From contig CM069613.1 in NCBI GenBank assembly GCA_035771175.1, positions 4,026,001-4,090,000 of the forward strand: DNA of 64,000 nucleotides, written 5' to 3'. Below, piece after piece: positions 23,691 through 33,274 of this stretch (within the stretch, counting starts at the first letter, position 1; each line of letters starts with the position of its first letter). Both the position numbers and the translations under genes were made by a program. Below the pieces are notes generated by a model. That model saw only the letters and a program-made list of their open reading frames with translations. It was not told the DNA's origin and searched no databases. The stretch is from Paratinospora sagittata (taxonomy: Eukaryota > Streptophyta > Magnoliopsida > Ranunculales > Menispermaceae).

Positions 23691-24427
23691 ATATGATTTC
23701 AATCCTAAAATCATCAAGTGAACTACTTTCATTTGTCCTGGTTGTTTCAATCCAGAAACGCACCAGCATTACAACATTAAGATGTTGGGTGGTTCTAACA
23801 CAGTAGAACACTTTACATTAAGCACAGTACATAGCATTACAAAGATATGAAATGTGAAATAGATAATGCTAAGTTGAAATACACCTTCTGTCCTTTACCT
23901 TTCAGTGTTCTGTATTGCTTAAGTGCAGTTTCGAAAAGCATGAATGATATGATATGAAAATCAGTGCTTTATCGAAAGATTAAATATACCAAACAAATAT
24001 TGACGTTAAAAATAGAGGACTGGTGTAAATCAAAGACACAAACAATTTTCAAAATAGATATAGAATATATGTATGAAAACTTATGGTTCAACGATCAGTA
24101 ATTTAACGCAACCACTGATACAGTTCAATACAATATTTAAGATATGAAATCAAGTATGAATATATATCTTGAACTATTTCTCAAATTCTATCATCAGCAT
24201 GAATGATACTAGATATGAATCAGTGCTGAGAATTTGAGTTAATACCAATATAAAAAAATATTTTCAAAGATAGAAATATATTTGAAACTCAATATGAAAA
24301 TCGTATAGGTATCAGTGAAAAATACTTTAAAAGATTAGAAAATGAAATTCATTTTGACACAGACTAACTTTCAAAAAGTATTGGCACAATGCAAAGTGAT
24401 TGGCAAGTTGTTTGATCATAAGTGTTG

Positions 24428-24440
24428 GTATTTATAGACT
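24428..24440 (-). promoter_or_regulatory. Candidate TATA box of the LTR-like segment
   Basis: The minus strand reads CTATAAATACC, a strong plant TATA match, in otherwise mixed sequence. It is the best core-promoter candidate in the 23016-26035 segment, and no transcript evidence is available. Confidence 0.4.
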
Positions 24441-24699
24441 TAGAGGATCATAGTCGTTTTACACTTGAATTTCAAATTTAAGATGAACGTTGAGACTCAA
24501 CGGCTAGAATGGTATATGAAAATGGTATCTGCAATTATCATACACATTCTGGTTCTTTCCAGATAACATGAATAAGGAGAATTTCAGGATATCCCGATTA
24601 ATGCATCAGAGAAGATCTCTGATTTATCTGAAAAGTTCTTGTGCAGAAATTTGTTCTGAAAAGCAAACCGATATGGTGTACGTGTCAGAACAGTGACCA

Positions 24700-25350
24700 T
24701 AGTTGAATTAGCGTCCTGATTCTGCAATCAGTGTCTTGACGTATAATGTCAACTTTGTCGTTTTGCTCCTTGAGGGCGCTTATAACGTATAAGCGTCCTG
24801 ACTTCAGATGACTTAAACTTTGAGGGCGCTAATGCACAGTTAGCGTCCTGCTATGTTTTAAAACTATTAAGTGCGTGAGGGTGCTACTATCCAAGTAAGC
24901 ATTCTGCCTTTAAAACATAAAACAAACCATGAGGGTGTTGCATTACGCGAGCGTCCTACCAGATAAAAACATAACATGAGGGCGCTACTACTATGTAAGC
25001 GTCCTGCAAGTTAAGACATTTAAAAAACACACTAAAGGACAATCAGCGTCCTAATAGTTATTAAGTTGATTTCCAAAAGTAAGCATCCTGATAGTTTAAT
25101 CAACTTATAACCATCAGCGTTCTCAAAGAAACATTCTTTGAAGAACTTTTGAAAGATCTTTCAGTGAGCTGATGCTGAGTCGGCTTCCTGACAACTTTAA
25201 AGGTTGATTAATATAGATGACCGCTACTATACAAGTAAGCGTCCTGATTAATCAGTTCATTTCAACTTTGAGCGTTATCAACGTCCTAATGACCTATCAG
25301 CGTCCTGACTTAACAAGTTCAGGAGAGCACTGCTATTTCTTTAGCGTCTT
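24700..25350. repeat. Hairpin array 2, GGGCGCT...AGCGTCC units
   Basis: At least five full hairpins plus several half units. Stem GGGCGCTTATA (24774-24784) pairs with TATAAGCGTCC (24788-24798). GGGCGCTAA (24824-24832) pairs with TTAGCGTCC (24840-24848). GGGTGCT (24879-24885) pairs with AGCATTC (24898-24904). Further units start at 24933 and 24980. Isolated 'agcgtcctg' half units continue to about 25310. Loops differ in length and sequence. Confidence 0.75.
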
Positions 25351-26063
25351 GAAAGACTATTTGAAAATAATTTTTACTCGCGATAAAATATTCGATAAAT
25401 GCGAATAAAAACTTGATATATATCAAATTAAATATATAGTATTTAATCATTTGAAATATAGTTAAAAACATGAAATCAAAACATGCAGATTTAGAAAACA
25501 TATGATAATGATATATGCATGATTTTGAAAAATATTTTGAGCAATAACGATCAGAGAAAGATATACCTTAATTTCCTTGTGTATTTCTCATTTCTCTTGG
25601 TCGGTACTTCCAACTCTTCATTGTGACTTCTTTGCTGATCTTTGAGCTGGAGATGACTTTGAACGTTGATCGGAATATGTTGTCGCGATGCTTGATCAAA
25701 CCGTTCTTTGATTTATGATGCGATTATTGGAGTCCTTTCACGACTTATATGTCTTTGTTTTCCTTTGATCGAATCATTCACATGAGATGATCTTGACATC
25801 AGGTTATGATCGTTGAAGTCCGTAAGTTGAAACGATCTCGACAGTTGAATATGAGCTTTGAGTTCCTTGAACGAGTCGTTCCTTGACTTTTTGTTTTTTC
25901 TTTGGTGCAAAGATAAATTCTTGATAAACGTTCGTTAGCACCAAAAAATATTTTGTTTGTGATCATCAAAATATACTTCATCAAGTATACTTTGGGGATG
26001 GGCTAAAGATGAACCATATAGGTTAACAGAAGCAAACTCATCGTGTACGTTGGAAGGGCTTTA

Positions 26064-26411
26064 TTAATGATATAATGATGCATTCCATAAATTCCCAAAC
26101 TGCAAAATGAAAAGCCTGTCCCCAATTTCCTTAAAGGAAATGGGTTTTGAAGTCTTGCACAACTGCTTCATTGTCGAGATAAAGACTTCTCTGCTAACCG
26201 CTTTGGGAGAAATGACTTTTGCGTAAAGACATTGTTTAAAGTTCCAATTCTCCATCTTACCATTACAGTTATCCACTTCATATACCTGTTCCTCTTCATC
26301 TGTGACCTTGAGAGCATTCCATAAATTCTCCACTTCGCCATCCATACTCGCACCTCTAAACGGAAGACAGACACCCCGGCCCCCGCTATGCGCGAGACGA
26401 AAACTCTCCAC
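26064..26411 (-). pseudogene. LINE ORF1 (DUF4283) N-terminal fragment, second copy
   Basis: The minus strand matches the first ~110 residues of the ORF1 fragment at 9369-9890, including 'SMDGEVENLWNALKV', 'VISPKA' and 'ISFKEIGDRLFILQFGN'. It lacks the 59-bp duplication and keeps about 18 bp that copy 1 has lost, so it is the less altered version of this stretch. It is truncated at 26065, where it is joined to a short piece resembling 10603-10625. Confidence 0.8.
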
Positions 26412-26429
26412 AAGACACTTACGAGAACT

Positions 26430-27590
26430 TTTACCACTTTCTGTTTATTTATTCATTTCTTGTTAGATAATCTTATAAGATTCTTATAACTAAAACATTT
26501 GTCCTTTATCTATAATAACGGCTCTACATTACCAAAGGTTTTCAGCTATTAATTAGTTAATTTATTTATTAAATAACTTTAAATCTTGAAAGTTCATTTC
26601 AGGTCAAAGTTATTCATGTGTGTTTCTTTTCTTTTTATGTTTAACACATATGGCAAAACTATCTCAGTTGACTTTACATTAATATTTTGTTATTTGGTGG
26701 TTAATGCTGCCATGTTAACCCCCGGTTACTTAGCCAAATTAATGATATTCATATATATACTTTTTTTTTTTTCGGAGGAATGCTAAAAAGATTCAAGATG
26801 TCTATTTAAATTTATAGTCAAAATGATGTAGTAAATACAATACATTATCACGTCATGAAAAAAAAATATATATATATATATCTTTCACTCACCGTGCACC
26901 ACGTCAACATAAATATGAATTTGAACCATAAAAATATTTCTCTTCTTGACTACCTCACAACCATGGTCAACATAAATATGAATTTGAGTCATAAAAATAT
27001 TTCTCTTCTTGACTACCTCACTACACATAATTATATTTCATAATGCATGAACACATAATTATATTTCATAATGCATGAACGACCATGGTGGGTCTTTTAC
27101 TCATTTATAAGAAAACTATGGATATAATTATGTAAATATAATTATATTTGTCCTATTTATTATCATATTTGTTACACATTTGTAATGAAGATAAAATTAT
27201 GTGCTAGATTTGTGGCATCACGAAAAATTAATTTTCAAATGCCACAAAAGCACAATATACGTAAGAGTAGTTTGTGTTATATCTTGCACCTAGCACATAA
27301 TTATATATATATATATATATAAGCTCTTAAAATGATTAATTTCATTAATGATATAATGATGCATTCAAAGGATGATATAGCCTTATTAGTTTTATTGTCA
27401 AATATGTCATGATCAACAACTTTTTAATAATCACTTGAACGATAAATCAAATTAGGCCGATCGTAGCTTATAAGTTAAAACTCTTATAATTCATTCAATA
27501 AACATAATTTATCAATTGACCTTAGAAAACGGAGTTAGAAATTTTATTATAATTGGTACAATGAAGAAAAGGTTGACTATATACTGAGAC
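26430..27590. other. Non-coding DNA, duplicated counterpart of 9900-10760
   Basis: No gene seen. It holds a two-copy repeat of about 64 bp ('aacataaatatgaatttgaa' at 26908 and again near 26972) and a two-copy repeat of about 27 bp ('cacataattatatttcataa' near 27024 and 27051). A small inverted segment lies at 27200-27298 relative to the other copy. Confidence 0.7.
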
Positions 27591-27669
27591 CATGAAACCT
27601 GATCTTCAGCCATTTATTTCTCAGAATTTCAAATGCAAAACACATACGCTTGTGATAACATTCTCCTCA

Positions 27670-28986
27670 TTAGGCTTTGGATTTGAAATTGAAGTTGGAG
27701 CAAGTGATCCGCTCGAACAAAAGCGAAGAGCTGAAACTCAGCTTAGATGTAGCAAGATCAATTTGCAAAAGATGGTTCTCCAACTGATGCCCTCCAAGAA
27801 CAATCGAAGTGTCAGGTTTCGAACCGCCATCCACAAATCCCAAACACATCACATCATCCTTAACCCGCACCATTGAATTCGCTCCATGGAAACTCCACGC
27901 AACATTCTTGTTCTGCAACACGAAATTAACCACGGGCGCGGTAGGCCCAACGAGGGTACTAGCAACCTTCTTCGAACTAAAACAAGATCCAAACGGCGCC
28001 ACAGCAGGCACCCTAGTGAGCTTCATGGCCTCAGCTTCCTTGACGAACACATCAACGAAAGCTTTATATATCGATGAATGCAACACGGTGTAAGGATGAA
28101 CAGTGCTAATCATGGTTCCACCACGCCCGTTGCTACTATCAATAGACAGTAAAGTTGTGTTCAAAGGCACAACCTTGTTATTTATCTTAATGGATTTCAC
28201 TCCAACGAAGTACTCATAAGAAGGGGAGCCTGGTGGTGAAGAAATGAGGCTCTTAGGATTGGAAACTAATGGAGTACTGAAGGTAAGAAGGGCTGAAACA
28301 TCAATATCAGGAAGCATCTTGTAAGGGCCATTCCCGAATATAATAACTCCATTGGATGAGGTTGAAGAAGGTAAGCAAATAGCAAATTTTCTGCTGAAAC
28401 TGAAAGCTGCAGAAAGCTGGGAAGGCATGGAGGCCTTGTGGCGGCCTAAGGCGGCAATACCGGTGGTGCCAGAAGCCAATTTACGCAACAAGAAAGTTGG
28501 GACACAAGTGAAGAGGAAGTGAGGAAGGGTGACGCGAGGGCCTAGGTTCGAGCCATCAGTCGATTGTATGGACAAGATGTCTTCGCCAAGAATTCCGACG
28601 GTGGAAGTTTGAATGAAGGGGTTGAAAGTACTGGCTCCACAGGTGTTGTTGCTGCAGCCTGGTCTTGGGGTTCCATTGCATTGGGCGCACAAATCTGAAC
28701 GAGCTAGCGAGCACTGGGCGGAGCGACAACGAGCGGGGCGATAAGAGGAAGAAACGTAGCCTTTCTCGCAATCGATGGATAGGATGTCGCCGCCGAGATG
28801 GACGACGAGATTTACGGGGACTTGAGGGGTTCTTTGGTTGAAATGAGTAAGGTATTGGAGAGTGGAAGCGTGTTTGGAGACTGGAAGGAGAAGAGCTTTT
28901 GGTTTTAAAGAAGGCCGAGCTTCAGACGATGAAATGAGAAGAAGAAGAAGAGCCAAGAAGATGAAGAAGTTAAGTGAAGAAGCCAT
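27670..28986 (-). CDS. Basic 7S globulin / xylanase-inhibitor-like protein, copy 2
   Basis: 438 residues, intronless, with the same architecture as copy 1: signal peptide about 1-23, His in place of the first catalytic Asp ('VVHLGGD'), Cys-rich insert, and 'GGTMISTVHPYT' in the second lobe. The proteins differ at scattered residues, for example 'DILSIDC' here against 'DILCIDC' in copy 1 (so copy 1 has one extra Cys), and several changes near residues 350-370 and at the C-terminus. The product should be a secreted, proteolytically inactive inhibitor-type protein. The 5' flank keeps a proper TATA box, so this is the more likely expressed copy. Confidence 0.93.
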   Translation of the reverse strand: MASSLNFFIFLALLLLLISSSEARPSLKPKALLLPVSKHASTLQYLTHFNQRTPQVPVNLVVHLGGDILSIDCEKGYVSSSYRPARCRSAQCSLARSDLCAQCNGTPRPGCSNNTCGASTFNPFIQTSTVGILGEDILSIQSTDGSNLGPRVTLPHFLFTCVPTFLLRKLASGTTGIAALGRHKASMPSQLSAAFSFSRKFAICLPSSTSSNGVIIFGNGPYKMLPDIDVSALLTFSTPLVSNPKSLISSPPGSPSYEYFVGVKSIKINNKVVPLNTTLLSIDSSNGRGGTMISTVHPYTVLHSSIYKAFVDVFVKEAEAMKLTRVPAVAPFGSCFSSKKVASTLVGPTAPVVNFVLQNKNVAWSFHGANSMVRVKDDVMCLGFVDGGSKPDTSIVLGGHQLENHLLQIDLATSKLSFSSSLLFERITCSNFNFKSKA

Positions 28987-29041
28987 TGTATGTAGATGTG
29001 CAAATGTGGGTTTGAGAATAACTAGAGGGAGATCTATCTTC

Positions 29042-29048
29042 TTATATA
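29042..29048 (-). promoter_or_regulatory. TATA box of 7S-like copy 2
   Basis: The minus strand reads CTATATAAG about 56 bp before the ATG at 28986. The same 'cttatatag' element survives upstream of pseudogene B (near 43132) but not upstream of copy 1. Confidence 0.7.
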
Positions 29049-29103
29049 GTAGGAAAGAGGTGAGAAAAATAAGTTTATAAAAGAGGCGGCGCTGCTAATT
29101 AAG

Positions 29104-29109
29104 CACGTG
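29104..29109. promoter_or_regulatory. CACGTG G-box upstream of 7S-like copy 2
   Basis: A palindromic CACGTG lies about 60 bp upstream of the TATA box. G-boxes bind bZIP and bHLH factors in plant promoters. Function here is inferred from position only. Confidence 0.4.
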
Positions 29110-32038
29110 ATCGCTCCCAACGCCACCTATGATGAAGATGCATTGTCTTATAATCTCAATGGAGAGAAAGCAGTCGCGATCGGCGTCGTATGTATGTCAG
29201 GTAGCCAAACCAGTCGTTATTTGCCATCAATATTAAATTAGAGCTTTTGCCCAAAATGGAATTACAAGATATGTCCTCATTATTTTTTATTTAATTAAAT
29301 TGTATTTTCTTTTTTCTTTATGTACTTTTGACCTCAATATTTATTAGAAGATAATGGAGAAGCGTTCGCTTAGTTTAAATACATTTAGAAGTAAAAAGAA
29401 AAACATACTAGTCAAATTCTTTTTATCTAATACTCAAATCGATCTATTCAATATTTACATGTCAATAAATGAGAGATGATGTTAGTAACACGTAGTAATT
29501 TAGTTGATTAAAAAATTGAATATAAGTAAGATTAATATCAAAGTCTTGAGTTTAAATTTGATCATATTTTTATTTATTCGCCTTTATTGGATAGGGTCAG
29601 CCTAAACTCTTTTGTCGTGCTCGAGTCTAGAAAAATCAGTCTTGCTCTAAGAAAAAGAGAACATCTTTTAGGTGTCGAAAAATTAATAATAAAAAAAAAT
29701 AAAAATTGAAAGAAACAAAGATGATGTTTAAGTTTGGTGTTTGAGTTATATTGGGAAGTCTAAATTACTTATTATAAATATAGGATGATTCGTATCAACG
29801 AATTATAAATTTAGTAGAGTGAAATGTTAGAGGCTGAGAGATCGTTGATTATATGATTAGTGATTGAGTATATATATATATGATGAGAAATTAGTGTTAA
29901 AGGATAACCTTCTTCTATTATAATTAATCTTCTAATGTCTTGATTTCTTAACTTAATAGTTGTGGGCTTGATTAGCTGAACCACATAAAATTAATTGTAT
30001 AATTGTTTGATTATTCATTGTAGATAAAAAATTAATGTTGAATAAAACCAATAGACAAAAATACAGTTATGTGCACGTAAATAATTAAGGAGAATGAGTA
30101 AGGGAACTGGTCACTTTAAAAATACTGTCACTTCAATAATAATAATAAGAGAAGTAAATCTTTTTTTCTTTAAGATCATAATTCGATGAGGGCTGGCCGC
30201 AGAGTCCAAAGTGAATGGGTGCAAGTTGTCAACTTACTATACAGACCGCTCTTATCCAGAAGGATGACCCTCCATTAATAAAAAAAAAAGAGGAATCAGA
30301 CAAGAAGCTCTGGCACTGATAAAGTGAATTTTGCCACTTGTTGAGCCACGTTAACTTTAACTTTGGCTTTGCCTTCCAAATCAAATTACACCATTTTCTG
30401 ATTATTTTAATTTTTAAGAAAAATATCTAGGGTGAGAGGATATTTTAAAAAAGTAAATAGTGTGTGAGAGTGAGTGTGTGTTAAAAAAAATCTTACATAA
30501 CTTTAAAATTGTATATTATTTGACACAAATTTAATGTAAAAACTTCACATTAAATTTTTTTTAGGTTTAACTTTTTAACAAATATATGAAGATATGTCCA
30601 TATATTCAGTCAATTTCATCGGATGTCTCCGAAGAGACATATATTCAGTCAATCAATTATTCATTTCTGGGTGTAGGTGTACATGGACCAAAAAACCTAA
30701 TTAACATTTTTTAAATCTAATTAAAATAGTACAACATTAATAATTACATCATCCTATTATTTATGGATTGAGTTGAATTATATATTAGTAGTACAATACC
30801 CTACTCCTTAAAATCATTCATCTGATTAGAAAAAATAAAATACAGTTATATTTACAATTATATCGTCATGTTCATTAATTCACTAATTTATTATATATAA
30901 AAATAGGTAAAAAACACATATCCAATTATCATAGAAATATACATAGTTGCACAGATACAGTTACACCGTTTGTACTTTAATTAAATAGCATTTTCTTTTT
31001 TCTTATATACTTTTTATCTCAATATTTATTAGAAGGATAATGAAGAAAGGTTTCATTTTGTTTAAATACATTCTGACGTAAAAAGAGAAGCATACGACTC
31101 AAATTCTTTTTATCTAATACCTAATTTGATCTATTCAATATTTAGATGTGAACAAATAAAAAATGATGTTACCAACATGTGATAGCTCAATTAATTATAA
31201 AATTGAATTTAAATGAGATTGAGATTGAAGATTCGAATTTGAGCTTGAGCATATTCTTATTTATTCGTCTTTATTAAGTGAGGTCAGCCCAAACTTTACT
31301 TTTCTGTAATGTTCGAATTTATAAGGATTAGTCTCGTCCTAAAATAAGGAGAACACTTATTAGATGTCAAAAAATTAGTAATAAAAAAAAAAGAAAAAAC
31401 AAAAATGATGTTTAAGGTTGGTGCTTGAGTTATATTGGGAAGTCTAAATTACTTATTATAAAACTTGTATATTACACCATTAAAAAAAATAAACTGAATT
31501 TTGCCACTTGGGGAGCCACGTTAACTTTAGCTTTGCCTTCCAAACCAAATTATACTATTTTCTGATTATTTTAATTTTTGAAAAAAGTTTGGTGATAAAG
31601 TCAAAGAGTTAAAATCAATGCATTACTTTTTTTTTAACAATGTATATTATTTGACACAAATTTAATGTGAAAACTCCGTATTAAATTCTTTTAGGTTCAA
31701 CTTTCTAAGTTCTCTCCGTATTAAAAAGGCGTAACTAATGCCGTTAGGATAATTATTTGAAAAGTTTAATTTTGTTTTACTAGTATTAAAATAAAAACAT
31801 ATTTAAATTAGTTTATAAATAATGGTATATAGTCTCAATAGAGAGAAAGCAGTCGTGATTGGCGTTGTAGGGTTGAGCAAACCTTTTTTTTTTAAGAATT
31901 TATTCATTTCCTTTTTATAATATATTTATTCCGTTGATCTCTTTTCATTTTTTAATTTTTGAGCAAGTTGATCACGTTCTGTTTATTTGTTTATTTTTTG
32001 TAAAAAGAACAATTGATTAATTCAATTTTAAAATAATT
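29110..32038 (+). repeat. Family-R repeat block, copy 3 (left part)
   Basis: No gene seen. It starts with a remnant of the 'agtctcaatagagagaaagc' landmark near 29153. It then runs through pieces that recur at 16900-17290 (29290-29900), 52000-52200 inverted (30130-30400), 19840-20660 (30590-31470) and 13090-13690 (31494-32040). The order suggests several rounds of internal duplication. Confidence 0.7.
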
Positions 32039-32210
32039 AATTGACCACTAGATCAATGATGTCTCCGCGTACCTCCACTTATTTTATGACTACGCCCACC
32101 TTTCTAAGACCCATAATGTCTCTTGATATATGTTCCTTACTATAATGACTTTTTCTTCCTATCCATGTTTGTCGATCCTTGCAGTAATTAACCTTTTCTC
32201 TATATATGTT
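32039..32210 (+). repeat. 170-bp direct repeat, left copy, flanking the RWP-RK segment
   Basis: It matches 35806-35975 with about two substitutions (gcgtacc/acgtacc and gtcgatcc/gttgatcc). The sequence is a piece of family R that occurs once at the equivalent place in copy 1 (13683-13855). Confidence 0.85.
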
Positions 32211-32239
32211 ACTCCCTACCACACATCATCATCCAACAA

Positions 32240-32509
32240 ATGTTGAGGGTGATTCAAAACCCTTTAAAGAAGGAATTCCTCGGCTACGGAGTCTTGATTA
32301 TGAGGATACTTCACGAGCCCAACGTTGACACTTTCGATGGAACGTCAAAGCTAATCACTGAACCCATTACAACATCCTCTATCTTCAAGACCTATGGCAC
32401 AAGTGGAGGGATAACTGACGAAGAGGTATTCGGCACGACAATAAGAACTGTGGAAAGAATGCGAGACAGTTGCATATATAAAATAACGGACACCAAACAG
32501 TACTGCTGA
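32240..32509 (+). CDS. Unrecognised 89-codon open frame
   Basis: Starts 'MLRVIQNPLKKEFLGYGVLI' and ends just inside the 21-bp repeats. Composition looks protein-like (mixed acidic and hydrophobic residues), and no stop appears for 270 bp in AT-rich DNA. I recognise no family. It could be an exon fragment carried with the surrounding segment, or chance. Confidence 0.25.
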   Translation: MLRVIQNPLKKEFLGYGVLIMRILHEPNVDTFDGTSKLITEPITTSSIFKTYGTSGGITDEEVFGTTIRTVERMRDSCIYKITDTKQYC

Positions 32510-32912
32510 TAAACTGTTTAAACGTACTGATAAACTGTTCAAAAGTACTGATAAACTGTTCAAAAGTACTGACAAACTGTTCACACGTACTGATAAACTG
32601 CTCAAAAGTAATGATAAACTATTCAAACGTACTGATCAACTGTTCCAAGATACTGATAGCTGTTCAGAAGTACTGATAAATTGTTTAAACGTACTGATAA
32701 ACTGTTCAAAAGTACTGATAAACTGTTCAAAAGTACCGACAAACTGTTCACACGTACTGATAAACTGCTCAAAAGTAATGATAAATTGTTCAAACGTACT
32801 GATCAACTGTTCCAAGATACTGATAGCTGTTCAAAAGTACTGATAAATTGTTTAAACGTACTGATAAACTGTTCAAAAGTACTGATAAACTGTTCAAAAA
32901 TATTGATAGGAA
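32510..32912. repeat. 21-bp tandem repeats in a 167-bp higher-order array
   Basis: The basic unit is 'gtactgataaactgttcaaa' plus one base. Eight variant monomers (seven of 21 bp, one of 20) form a higher-order unit of 167 bp, starting at 32516, 32683 and 32850 (partial), each marked by 'gtttaaacg'. The repeat reads openly as a seven-residue peptide repeat, but the 167-bp period shifts the frame, so coding is unlikely. Confidence 0.9.
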
Positions 32913-33274
32913 TATGACCTTTTTACTAAAGGAAAATGGAGAATTTCAATATGAAAACATTTGATATTCGGTCTAATGTTTATTTAAGACAAACTGTTAT
33001 CAGTTGCTCCCCATCATAAACTTAAGTCCACTACTTTTTAATTTAGGTATAGAAGTGTGGTAACACATTGCTCACCTGACACGATATGAAAACTTCTTGA
33101 TTGGGCATCATATTAGGGTTTAGGGAACATGCTAAATTTCGTTACTCTAGCATCTACTCATAAAACAGCTTAATCAGTATCTCTTAAGCAAAATGCTCAC
33201 AAGATCTACTTAAGTTGACACTTTATTCCGCCAAGTTTGTGAAAATTACTACTCAGTTCATACATGATAAACTG
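32913..33274. other. Downstream flank of the RWP-RK gene, no feature seen
   Basis: AT-rich, without open frames or repeats. It probably includes the 3' untranslated region and terminator of the minus-strand gene that ends at 33275. Confidence 0.4.

Larger units (their letters stand above)
23016..26035 (-). mobile_element. Long LTR-like segment with two hairpin arrays
   Basis: It begins TGTTAGACC at 23016. The same junction with family R occurs inverted at 48250, where a remnant 'attggtctaaca' ends, so both copies descend from one insertion. It contains 'ggttcggccaagcctacgtc' near 23191, a phrase common in plant Copia LTRs, and no coding domain. A minus-strand TATA element near 24430 suggests transcription leftward, making 24440-26035 a U3-like part. 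The right end is uncertain: by 26045-26065 the sequence is a scrap of the 7S-gene flank joined to LINE DNA. Confidence 0.55.

Noticed and set aside
24700..25350. CRISPR-like array (repeat with variable spacers)
   Set aside because: Repeats are short, degenerate and self-pairing, spacing is irregular, and the context is a plant LTR-like element.
32681..32917. Open frame encoding a seven-residue peptide repeat
   Set aside because: It is a by-product of the 21-bp repeats. The 167-bp higher-order unit shifts the frame and the second half reads in another phase.
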